Assembly: GCA_016217965.1 (NCBI GenBank)
Contig: JACRFI010000021.1
Coordinates: 1-42,863, forward strand
Length of the DNA: 42,863 nucleotides
Direction: 5' to 3'
DNA from: Candidatus Kaiserbacteria bacterium
Lineage (GTDB): Bacteria; Patescibacteriota; Minisyncoccia; Phycocordibacterales; UBA2100
In this document: one piece after another, positions 5,227 through 12,523 of the stretch
Layout of the letters: the number at the start of each line of letters is the position of its first letter
Numbering within the stretch: the first letter of the stretch is position 1
The notes under the pieces: model-generated
What the model saw: only the letters and a program-made list of their open reading frames with translations
Told to the model about the DNA's origin: nothing
Databases searched by the model: none
Position numbers and translations under genes: made by a program

Positions 5227-7644
5227 TTAATTATTAATAAGCCATTGAACATCTTCTTTGATCAACTGATATCCCTGCTCATTCATGCCCTTGCCGCGAT
5301 ATTTATCTAGAGTCTTCAGCATATCTTTTGCAGTGTTTTTGTCGAAATAGATTTCCACTCTGGTAATTTTCTCTGTCACTTTTCTTGTTGTAGGTGGTTT
5401 GCCGTTCTTTCCTGCAATTACGATAGTTTTTGTAACACTCGTGAGTGTCTTCTTTTCCTTGAAACACCCGTTGAATTTCTTGAGCAAGTCATCGTAGATC
5501 TTCTTTGTCATCCAAGTCAGAGAATATGCTCGCGAGATATCATCTCGAGTACTTGTGGCGTTTGCGATGACTTTGAGTGTCCGCGATTCAGTAGATTCGT
5601 TGTTTACATTGTCGATTGAGGAAGCGAAAAACGTATGTGAACCAAGTGACTTGTAAAACAAATCTATCGTACCCACATTTGGAATCGTCACACTATCAAA
5701 CCGACTTTCCAGTAAATGCAGACCTGAACCTTCGTCAATTGCACTCACATCCACAGGTAACTGTTCTGAGCGCAAGTAATCTCTGACGTCAGGGGCGGTG
5801 ATGATTATGACTGGCGGCGCGATATCTGCTGGGGTTATATCCGGCTGCGGGTCTTGGTTATTAACCGAAACATTAAGTTCCGTTACGAGTCCGGGCATTG
5901 TGTTTCCTGTAAACGATGATTCCGTGACTGCTCCATCGCTTATGTAGGCCGTCTCGACTGTGTAAGGACCAGTATCAATCCCTTCGGTGAAGACTCTGTA
6001 CTCACCGTCGATCGGATTAAGAATCGTTATGAATTCAGTGTCAGTGTTGAAGCCCGTATAGAAAGAGTTTGGTATTTCGTTCACTTCTTGACCATTTTCT
6101 TTACCGATTTTCTTATTATCCGGAGAGATTACCAATAGGTCCGCTGGCGACAATATCTTGATAAAAATAAGCTTGAGGTTTACGAGATTGACATTATCGA
6201 CTAACGACGACGACTCAGAGCCAGTCAATATTTCAAATATTTTTCCCTTCGCGTTGTCCGGTAACGTGGTGTGAGTTGATGACGTAGAGACAAGATTTTC
6301 GTTAACAAATGAGGCACTGCTTAATGGAACCGTTTGATCCCCCTGACCTCGAACAAGCCCGTGATCCCCCAATAAATCATAAAAATCTTCTGGGTACCCA
6401 TGTAACCACTTTGGTAAATATTCGCTGGAATCAATCGCATTTATTCCAACAATAGTTTTCTGGTCTGCAATGTCGCCGATAATATTGTGAATCTCTACGT
6501 CCGAGTTGAAAAGATTTGCGACGTTAGCATTTAAATCTTCAAGAAAAGTATTGGCGGGGTAATTGATTGGGTAGTCACGCAATTGAGAATCATCAAAAAT
6601 ATAATCGTATGTCGGTAATAGCTCACGCACTGAATCTATCGGTGTTGCGCGAATGTAGTCAAACAAGTGAGGAAATCTTTGCTCGTATCCTTCATGACTT
6701 AAAATAATCTCCATTGCCGTATCCAAAGGGTCCAGAAATGGACCAATCTCCCCTCCTTCCCACATCAAATACGCTTTTGGGGCTCCTAGGTGCGGCGTGC
6801 CGAGGAAGATGAGCTGGTCGACGTCTTGTTCGTAACTCTCGGACTGGATGTATTGCCGTGCCACGAGTCCGCCCATCGAGTGCGCGACGAGATCCACCTT
6901 ATCGCACTCGCATATTTCTTTCACCGCATCTATCTTTTCTTTCAGCAGGAGGGCGGTCTCCACATTCGACTTCCGCCAGTTGTATGGGAACGGAAAGAGA
7001 TCGACTCCGGGCGTGTAGCCGTTCGCATCCAGCGTCGCGATAAGATCGTCATATGTGTGCAAAATCGGATCGATGATCCACTCGCCAGCGCTATTTTTCT
7101 CCGACCCGAGAATGCCAGGAATAATGATGACGGGGTCCGGCTCGTCAGGTTCAGGGGGAGGCGCAGCGCCATATTTGAATCGTATGAACCCATAATTTTG
7201 GTGCGGAGCGGCAGTGTTGCCCGTCGCAAAGAAATCTCGAAAATGCTCTACATCGTAATTCCCAAGCCACGTCCGCTCTTCATAGATAACGGCAAACATG
7301 TCTTCGCCCTGTCCGATGCCGAGGAAGTTTACATTGGTTAGGTCACCTTGCTGGGAGCTGTTCGTCGATTGCCCTAGCCCGTGCCCTATCACGCGCTCGG
7401 CCGCCCCCGGCACACCACGATAGAGGTCCCCTACACGAAAAATGCCAAAACCACCCAACGATGGAGAAACATAATTGCAGAAATCCGAAGGAAGCGTGTA
7501 GTACTGCCCTTCCACAATCGATGCAACGTCAGGATTACAGTAGTAGCCGATCTGCTTCGGGCTCTCGAGTGCAGCAACAAAAAAGGGCAGGGCGAAGGCA
7601 GTGCAAAACAATAGAGATACGAAAACCGTCTCAATCCGGTTCAC
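5227..7644 (-). CDS. Secreted LCAT-like lipase/acyltransferase (805 aa)
   Basis: This is an exported alpha/beta hydrolase. An N-terminal hydrophobic signal (about 6-26) precedes the enzyme domain, which begins at PVIIIPGILGS (171-181), the usual start of LCAT-type lipases. The nucleophile is S256 in LVAHSMGGLVARQY. The likely acid is D436 in GQGDQTVPLSS and the likely histidine H458 in SSTHTTLPD, completing a triad in the right order. The C-terminal 300 residues look like Ig-like domains (for example VDVSAIDEGSGLHLLESRF, 621-690) and end in a Lys-rich region. It would act on lipids outside the cell. The start is GTG at 7644, set by TATACT 6 nt upstream. Confidence 0.8.
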   Translation of the reverse strand: MNRIETVFVSLLFCTAFALPFFVAALESPKQIGYYCNPDVASIVEGQYYTLPSDFCNYVSPSLGGFGIFRVGDLYRGVPGAAERVIGHGLGQSTNSSQQGDLTNVNFLGIGQGEDMFAVIYEERTWLGNYDVEHFRDFFATGNTAAPHQNYGFIRFKYGAAPPPEPDEPDPVIIIPGILGSEKNSAGEWIIDPILHTYDDLIATLDANGYTPGVDLFPFPYNWRKSNVETALLLKEKIDAVKEICECDKVDLVAHSMGGLVARQYIQSESYEQDVDQLIFLGTPHLGAPKAYLMWEGGEIGPFLDPLDTAMEIILSHEGYEQRFPHLFDYIRATPIDSVRELLPTYDYIFDDSQLRDYPINYPANTFLEDLNANVANLFNSDVEIHNIIGDIADQKTIVGINAIDSSEYLPKWLHGYPEDFYDLLGDHGLVRGQGDQTVPLSSASFVNENLVSTSSTHTTLPDNAKGKIFEILTGSESSSLVDNVNLVNLKLIFIKILSPADLLVISPDNKKIGKENGQEVNEIPNSFYTGFNTDTEFITILNPIDGEYRVFTEGIDTGPYTVETAYISDGAVTESSFTGNTMPGLVTELNVSVNNQDPQPDITPADIAPPVIIITAPDVRDYLRSEQLPVDVSAIDEGSGLHLLESRFDSVTIPNVGTIDLFYKSLGSHTFFASSIDNVNNESTESRTLKVIANATSTRDDISRAYSLTWMTKKIYDDLLKKFNGCFKEKKTLTSVTKTIVIAGKNGKPPTTRKVTEKITRVEIYFDKNTAKDMLKTLDKYRGKGMNEQGYQLIKEDVQWLINN

Positions 7645-7650
7645 TCAATC

Positions 7651-7656
7651 AGTATA
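7651..7656 (-). promoter_or_regulatory. Leaderless promoter of the lipase gene
   Basis: TATACT on the minus strand is followed by 6 nt and then GTG (7644). The palindromic GC hairpin at 7662-7686 lies immediately upstream, where a -35 would be; no -35 match is visible. Confidence 0.6.
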
Positions 7657-7661
7657 CGAGA

Positions 7662-7686
7662 GCGGCGCCGCAAAATGCGGCGCCGC
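7662..7686. repeat. GC-rich perfect inverted repeat between two genes
   Basis: GCGGCGCCGC (7662-7671), AAAAT, GCGGCGCCGC (7677-7686). Each arm is itself a palindrome, so the arms can pair with each other or fold alone. It sits between the end of the peptidoglycan-binding gene (7714) and the lipase promoter. No U tract follows on either strand, so it is not a classic terminator. Confidence 0.8.
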
Positions 7687-7713
7687 GGTCTCAATCTGTG
7701 CATTTCGCACAAC

Positions 7714-8583
7714 CTACATCCCAAACGTTGCCCTTGTCTTCGGACCAAAATACCCTGCGGCAGGCGTAATGCCTTTCGCCTTTTGGAACTTGATGAGCGC
7801 TGCGCGGGTCGCGCCGCCAAACATCGTTGTTTCGTTTCCAGGGGAGCCGGCGCCAGAAGCTGCAACCTGGTAGCCGTTTGCATTCAGCCACACTTGCAGG
7901 GCTTTCACGTCATCCCCAGTCGAGCCGACTTGAAGATCGCGCACGAACGTGCCCGCAGGAGCCGAGGCAGCACCACCAGATAGGGCTTTTATCGAAGCTT
8001 CCATGCTTGGAGAAACAGTGCCGCCCAAAGCCTTCAATTGCGCAATGAGAGAAAGCAATTGAGACACGAGAGAGCTCACATTCGCCGAACTCGTTTGCGT
8101 TGCAGGAGCGGCAGGGGTCGTTGGGGTTGTAACAGTACTACTGCTGCTTCCTCCACCGCCACCGCCTCCCCCACTATACCCACCTCCACCGCTGCCGCCG
8201 GCGCTGTTGCCGCCAGTTTCGGGACATGCGGTTGAGGAAGGGGTTATGACAACCGTGCCCGTGCCCCCCGCTGTCCCCGTGATCGTCACGCTAGAATCTG
8301 AAGCGGTACATGTCTGCGATTTTGTGTAGTTGCTACCGCTCAACGCCAATCTGTTTTCTTCTGGAGCATCCACTGTCAACGTTGAGTTCTCCTGGAGAGT
8401 CACCGTCAAAGTTGTGTCACTGACTTCCGCCGATTCAACGACATCCGCCGAACCTGTGACATTGAGTGTGACGCTGTTCACAGTGAACACGGCGTCGGTC
8501 GTGAGCGAGACGTCGTTGTATGCCGCAAAAGCCGATGCCGGGAGTGCGAGCAAGAACAAGAGGCCTGCCAAGATTTTTTTCAT
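7714..8583 (-). CDS. Secreted protein with C-terminal peptidoglycan-binding domain
   Basis: A 289-aa exported protein. The signal peptide is 1-20 (cleavage likely after ALPASAFA). A beta-rich domain follows at about 21-125, then a Gly-rich linker (about 128-150) and a Ser/Thr/Pro stretch. Next is a short helical segment (SSLVSQLLSLIAQLKAL, about 173-192) and a PG_binding_1-type domain (about 214-289) with GSTGDDVKALQVWLNANGY and YFGPKTRATF. The same helix-plus-PG domain pair, in different order, occurs in the S-layer-like protein at 12524-15883, so both probably sit on the peptidoglycan. No catalytic domain is seen. A possible -10 (TATAGA) ends 8 nt before the ATG. Confidence 0.8.
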   Translation of the reverse strand: MKKILAGLLFLLALPASAFAAYNDVSLTTDAVFTVNSVTLNVTGSADVVESAEVSDTTLTVTLQENSTLTVDAPEENRLALSGSNYTKSQTCTASDSSVTITGTAGGTGTVVITPSSTACPETGGNSAGGSGGGGYSGGGGGGGGSSSSTVTTPTTPAAPATQTSSANVSSLVSQLLSLIAQLKALGGTVSPSMEASIKALSGGAASAPAGTFVRDLQVGSTGDDVKALQVWLNANGYQVAASGAGSPGNETTMFGGATRAALIKFQKAKGITPAAGYFGPKTRATFGM

Positions 8584-8619
8584 GGGCGTTCTCTATAGGC
8601 TAATAATGAAGGCAGATTA

Positions 8620-9156
8620 TTAGCGTGCTGCCCAGAAGTTGAACGAATTGACGCCAGTTGCTACCCCCGAGATCATACCCGTGTTGAGTATACGAAGGTT
8701 TATCGTTGTTGCTGCCGTCGTCGAAGCAGCTTCAATGATGAAGTTGGCAGGCAGCGAACTTGTTGCCTGGACAAAGACACGGTCACTTGTTGATATTGTC
8801 ACGCTCGTCGTGCAGTCAGCATATGCTGTGGAGGAAGCGGTGACGGTCGTCGTCGGGATCGTGCAGTATCCGACCGACATGTCCGTTACCGTGTTGGCAG
8901 TGGCACCAACGATGACACCACCTGTCAGAGTCGACGCTCCCGTTACTGCGAGCGTGCTGCTTAATGTCGCCGCACCCGTCACGGCGAGAGTGCTGCTTAA
9001 CGTTGAAGCGCCTGTCACTGCGAGTGTGCCCCCTGTAGATATGTTCGTGCTGATTGTCGTTGCAGCTTGCACCATCGTCACTACGCCAAACACGCTGACA
9101 ATAACCGCAAGCGGAATCGCCCAACCGCTTTCTCGAATAAATGAGAGATATTTCAT
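8620..9156 (-). CDS. Exported protein with TLAVTGA tandem repeats (178 aa)
   Basis: The N-terminus (MKYLSFIRESGWAIPLAVIVSVFGVVTMVQA) is a signal peptide or anchor. It is followed by three near-identical 12-residue repeats of the type STLAVTGASTLS (about 42-78), typical of short beta-solenoid or fibre-like surface segments. A Thr/Ser-rich domain with two cysteines (YCTIPTTT, ADCTT) closes the protein and ends in NSFNFWAAR. I infer a surface or appendage structural protein. It lies 36 nt upstream of the peptidoglycan-binding protein on the same strand. No enzyme motif is present. Confidence 0.65.
   Translation of the reverse strand: MKYLSFIRESGWAIPLAVIVSVFGVVTMVQAATTISTNISTGGTLAVTGASTLSSTLAVTGAATLSSTLAVTGASTLTGGVIVGATANTVTDMSVGYCTIPTTTVTASSTAYADCTTSVTISTSDRVFVQATSSLPANFIIEAASTTAATTINLRILNTGMISGVATGVNSFNFWAAR
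8936..9032. repeat. 36-bp tandem repeat within the 178-aa gene
   Basis: Two full units (8936-8971 and 8972-9007) and a partial third (9008-9032) share the core GTGCTGCTTAA and encode the TLAVTGA repeats. Substitutions are mostly at third codon positions, so the protein repeat is conserved while the DNA has drifted. Confidence 0.75.
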
Positions 9157-9307
9157 AACTATTCAAAATTTTCTATTAATAATTTTCCGATCCATTTAGC
9201 ACGCACAACATGAGACGTGCAAACGCTCCGTCATTGTATGCCTGCCCCAGCATGATGCCGCGCCACTCGAAGCGAAACTGTGGATAACAAGAATCTCTGG
9301 CCCAGCG
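9157..9307. other. Gene-free spacer with one DnaA-box-like site
   Basis: This 151-nt gap holds no coding sequence I can support. It is AT-rich beside the 178-aa gene (9157-9195) and contains one TGTGGATAA (9280-9288), a perfect match to the DnaA-box consensus on the minus strand but without companions. Confidence 0.5.
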
Positions 9308-11554
9308 TTATTGGCTAGCCTCAAGCTCAGCAATGAACCGCACGTCAGTTTCAACAAGCCCGGGCGCTTCCGTACGGAGGCTTTCGACGATGCGCGCCGC
9401 ATCTCCAATACGGCCAGAAAGAAATGACGCTTTCGCAAGGTCGTACATCATTGGATAATCCGGTACCTCGCTCGTCTCGACTGCGTCCGTGAGAAAACTG
9501 CGCGCCATTTCCCAGTCTTCCATGAGGATATAAAACCGCGCCGCGCGTTTCGCTACCGCATAGTCTTTGGTGTAGAGCGGCACTGCTTCCGCCGCCCATT
9601 CACGTGCGACATCCGGCTCTCCTATCGTCAGATACAGCGTAGCGATGACGAAGCGCGGCTCGGCTAATTTCGGTACTGTGGATGCATACTCGTCCAATAC
9701 GCGAATGCCCTCGAGATAGTAAGTGCGTTTCTCGGCACTCCCCTGTGGCAAGGCGTCACCCTTCCGAATCGATGTGTTGGCCAACAAGTACCATGGCTGC
9801 ATTCTTTTCGGTGAGAGCTCTATTGCTCTCGATAAAACGGCGCGTATTGTCGCTTCGTCAGTGGGCTCTTCCGGTGGCGCGAGATCCAGAACGTGTGCAA
9901 AATACACTGCGGTGCGCGCATCATACGGATAGATCTCATAATTTTCCGAGAGAATCTTGCGTGCAAATAGATACGCTCCCAATCGCCCCTCCCCCGAAAG
10001 CATCGTGACCTGTCGCTCTGTGTACATCTGGTAGGCATTGTACCCATATTCAAGTTCCGCATAGGTTCCAAGAGAGAGTCCCCTCTCCATCGAGCTGACA
10101 GATCTCTTTGGGTCTGCAATGTGATAGCGGTACCCGTCCGCAAGAAGAAGGTTCGCCCTAAGAGGCTGTATGGAAACAGGAATGATGAGCGTAAGGATCA
10201 CAAGAGCGACCCCGGTTGGTATCAGTCTCGGAATCTTTAACGTGTGAACAAACGGTTGTATTTGTCCGTCGCCAACATACGTTGCCGAGAACACCATCAG
10301 GATGAGCCAAAACGTTATCGCAGTATCGAAAACAAAGAAATTTTGTATCACATACGTTATGGCAAGAAGGAACAGGAACGCCCCCCACGGATTGCCCTGC
10401 CTGAAAATCCTTGCGCTTCTATACAACAACGCCGCGATGAGCGATACGTACAAAAGGAATCCGATGATGCCGTACTGAACGAAATAGTCGAAGAACGCAT
10501 TGTGGGAACGGTCGAACCACTCTTCCGCAATACCCGTCGGATCATAGATTTTGTTGAAGACAAAGTCGATATGCTCTGCACCGTAGCCTATGACGGGTGA
10601 TGAATGCACCGTCTCTGACAACACATTCTTCCACACAAAAAAACGGCTCGAAACGGTGCCCTCGCTGAGGGAAATCGTTGCAAGGCGCCTCACGGATTCG
10701 ATCGGCACGTCCTTGAGTTGCTCGCGAAATACAAAGAACAACGCGCTCGCAACAAGCATCAGAGCGAACGAGTATCGTGCGTATGTTTTAAGTGACGTCG
10801 CAATGCCTGGAAATCCTCTCCACGAAACGTACAGAAGTGCGGTGAAGCCGACAACAGCGAGCGCTAGCAACGTCCCTCGCGTAGCGGCCAGAAGAATCGC
10901 TGTAAGTTGCAAACCTACGCTTGCATAAAGAAATCGGAGTGTCGTCCGAGCCCGCACGTTCTCAAAATGTTCCCATGCAAGTGCACACGCCAAGAAAAGG
11001 GTGAGCCCAAGGTAGCTTGCTAGATATGCCGCATTGCCCAATGTCGCGCCGAAACGCCCTCGTGGGACCTCGATCAGAGGAAGATCCACGCCAATTATCG
11101 CCTGAACCCATTGCAAGACGGTGTACAACGAGACAAGGGTTGCGACGACCACAACGGCACCCACGATCCTGCGTATAAGTGTTGTATCAGCACACAGCAG
11201 CGTAACGTAAAAGAGGATGCCGACGACAGTCATCGTGAGAAGTCCATCTCCTCGCTCGAAGGTTGACCAAAAACTGTGATAAAAATCGATTCCCGTGAGC
11301 GACGTCACGTACGCAACAGCAAGAATGGTCGCCGGAACCCATGCTGCTATGTTACGAAGTCGCCCCCAATAGAGCGGTCGACTTGAGAGTACAAGATATG
11401 CAAAAAGTGCAAGAACACTGACTCCGAGTGTCCGCACCAAGAGCATTTTTAATGTCACATATGGGTATAAAAGCCCATCAGCGTACACGAGAGGCAATAC
11501 TGCAGGAGAGACAAGAAGCCAAGTGATTATCCTCTGGACGGTACGCACGGACAT
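9308..11554 (-). CDS. O-antigen ligase-like membrane protein with C-terminal TPRs
   Basis: A 748-aa protein. Residues 1-450 contain about eleven or twelve membrane segments. A large outside loop carries the Wzy_C/WaaL signature: SSRFFVWKNVL (302-312), GYGAEHIDFVF (323-333) and WFDRSHNAFFDYFVQYGIIG (346-365). Residues 470-748 are soluble and helical with TPR-like units. The family polymerises or transfers lipid-linked glycans, onto lipid A or onto proteins in O-oligosaccharyltransferases. Its position beside a giant S-layer-like protein makes surface-protein glycosylation a reasonable inference, not a demonstrated role. It begins 3 nt after the TPR gene, so the two are cotranscribed. Confidence 0.75.
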   Translation of the reverse strand: MSVRTVQRIITWLLVSPAVLPLVYADGLLYPYVTLKMLLVRTLGVSVLALFAYLVLSSRPLYWGRLRNIAAWVPATILAVAYVTSLTGIDFYHSFWSTFERGDGLLTMTVVGILFYVTLLCADTTLIRRIVGAVVVVATLVSLYTVLQWVQAIIGVDLPLIEVPRGRFGATLGNAAYLASYLGLTLFLACALAWEHFENVRARTTLRFLYASVGLQLTAILLAATRGTLLALAVVGFTALLYVSWRGFPGIATSLKTYARYSFALMLVASALFFVFREQLKDVPIESVRRLATISLSEGTVSSRFFVWKNVLSETVHSSPVIGYGAEHIDFVFNKIYDPTGIAEEWFDRSHNAFFDYFVQYGIIGFLLYVSLIAALLYRSARIFRQGNPWGAFLFLLAITYVIQNFFVFDTAITFWLILMVFSATYVGDGQIQPFVHTLKIPRLIPTGVALVILTLIIPVSIQPLRANLLLADGYRYHIADPKRSVSSMERGLSLGTYAELEYGYNAYQMYTERQVTMLSGEGRLGAYLFARKILSENYEIYPYDARTAVYFAHVLDLAPPEEPTDEATIRAVLSRAIELSPKRMQPWYLLANTSIRKGDALPQGSAEKRTYYLEGIRVLDEYASTVPKLAEPRFVIATLYLTIGEPDVAREWAAEAVPLYTKDYAVAKRAARFYILMEDWEMARSFLTDAVETSEVPDYPMMYDLAKASFLSGRIGDAARIVESLRTEAPGLVETDVRFIAELEASQ

Positions 11555-11557
11555 GCC

Positions 11558-12259
11558 TCATTCTACCGTCTTGAAACTGCTTTCGCCCGCCCCCTCCCCA
11601 ACGCGAGCCGTCAGGCGCTCGAGCATCGCCGCAGCCTCTTCGGTTTTTCCCTGTTTTACTAGCCACTCGTACCGAAGCTGCATTACGACCGGGTGATCAG
11701 TGCCGAATGTCCGCTCAGCACGGGAGAATGCTGCCTCAAGTGCTGCGGAATCCTCAGGAAAATACTTGAGGAGGAATTGCACGCGCGCACTATGATACGC
11801 CTCAACGACAGGCTGTACCTCCGCGGCCTTTTCATATGCAATTCGTGCAGTATTGATAGCACCGAGCCTCTCCATGAGGCTCCCAAGGTTGTGCCATGCC
11901 AGACCTGTCTTTTCTGCATCTATCTCAAGCGCCTTACCAAGCGCCTCGTACGCTGCCTTGCCCTCTCCCAAGAGCATATACTGGTTCGAAATACTGACGT
12001 ACAACACATAGTCAGTCGGATCCGTCGCTTCGTCCTCAAGCCCCGCTTCGGAACGAACTATCTCATCTCGCGCACGCTTCTCATTCGGCCCATCGTCATT
12101 GTATGAACCTTGAAAATCCCACGATTCTATGGAATCGCCAGATGCTATCGGGAGCATGTGTGAGCTTGATCGAGAATACCAATACGCCGCAACTCCAAGC
12201 ACTGCGACGAGCGCGAGAACGATAAGTATATTTCTCATAGTGTTGTTTGGTGTGTCCAT
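11558..12259 (-). CDS. Membrane-anchored TPR protein
   Basis: I chose ATG at 12259 (233 aa); the frame is open to an ATG at 12325, which adds 22 residues of doubtful coding character. The protein has one N-terminal membrane segment (MRNILIVLALVAVLGVAAYWY) and an outside domain with TPR-like helices: DYVLYVSISNQYMLLGEGKA, GLAWHNLGSLMERLG and TARIAYEKAAEVQPV. It is the first gene of a two-gene operon with the O-antigen ligase-like protein, and a partner or scaffold role is likely. The sequence just before 12259 closely matches the leader of the anchored protein at 19836. Confidence 0.65.
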   Translation of the reverse strand: MDTPNNTMRNILIVLALVAVLGVAAYWYSRSSSHMLPIASGDSIESWDFQGSYNDDGPNEKRARDEIVRSEAGLEDEATDPTDYVLYVSISNQYMLLGEGKAAYEALGKALEIDAEKTGLAWHNLGSLMERLGAINTARIAYEKAAEVQPVVEAYHSARVQFLLKYFPEDSAALEAAFSRAERTFGTDHPVVMQLRYEWLVKQGKTEEAAAMLERLTARVGEGAGESSFKTVE

Positions 12260-12263
12260 ATGA

Positions 12264-12297
12264 ACAGCTTGTGGTTTATCGCTAGTAGCTTGTAGTG
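12264..12297 (-). repeat. Dispersed leader repeat, copy 1
   Basis: The minus strand carries GCTACTAGCGATAAACCACA followed by AGCTG, directly before the ATG at 12259. Copy 2 at 19805-19832 reads GCTACCAGCGACGAGCCACA followed by AGCTG, before the ATG at 19836. The copies differ at four of 25 positions. Confidence 0.6.
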
Positions 12298-12344
12298 AGA
12301 CGGCGCGGAGAGGGGAAAATTTCATCTCTTACCGTTGAGGGAAC

Positions 12345-12350
12345 AGTATA
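12345..12350 (-). promoter_or_regulatory. -10 box TATACT overlapping the palindrome edge
   Basis: TATACT on the minus strand overlaps the outer end of the 18-bp palindrome at 12347-12387 and lies upstream of the TPR/O-antigen ligase operon. It ends 19 nt before the ATG at 12325. The palindrome would occupy the -35 region. Confidence 0.4.
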
Positions 12351-12387
12351 CCTCCACACCTTTTGAAATAAAAGGTGTGGAGGTATA
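12347..12387. repeat. Perfect 18-bp inverted repeat
   Basis: TATACCTCCACACCTTTT (12347-12364), a 5-nt loop, and its exact reverse complement (12370-12387). It lies between the S-layer-like gene's terminators and the TPR operon. It could be a bidirectional terminator-type hairpin or an operator. There is no long U tract after it on either strand. Confidence 0.85.
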
Positions 12388-12400
12388 CCCAAAATATGAA

Positions 12401-12430
12401 AAACAAAAAAACGCCGCGTCCGGCGCGGCG
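12401..12430 (-). terminator. Second terminator of the S-layer-like gene
   Basis: The stem CGCCGCG (12412-12418) pairs with CGCGGCG (12424-12430), with a 5-nt loop. On the minus strand it is followed by seven T and further T-rich sequence. This is the strongest terminator in the window. Confidence 0.9.
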
Positions 12431-12438
12431 GTTTCCAA

Positions 12439-12471
12439 AAAGCAAAACCCCCGAGATTTCTCCCGGGGGTT
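12439..12471 (-). terminator. First terminator of the S-layer-like gene
   Basis: AACCCCCG (12446-12453) pairs with CGGGGGTT (12464-12471), and an inner GAGA/TCTC extends the stem. TTTTGCTTTTT follows on the minus strand. A further 6-bp hairpin (12477-12494) precedes it. Tandem terminators suit a very highly transcribed gene. Confidence 0.85.
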
Positions 12472-12523
12472 GCTGTGCTAGGCCGAATCCTAGCTGGAGG
12501 TCGTTAGACCCGTTGTTAAGACA

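Noticed and set aside
8639-9199. Long plus-strand frame opposite the 178-aa repeat gene
   Set aside because: It is the antisense shadow of the low-complexity TLAVTGA gene and has no start signal.
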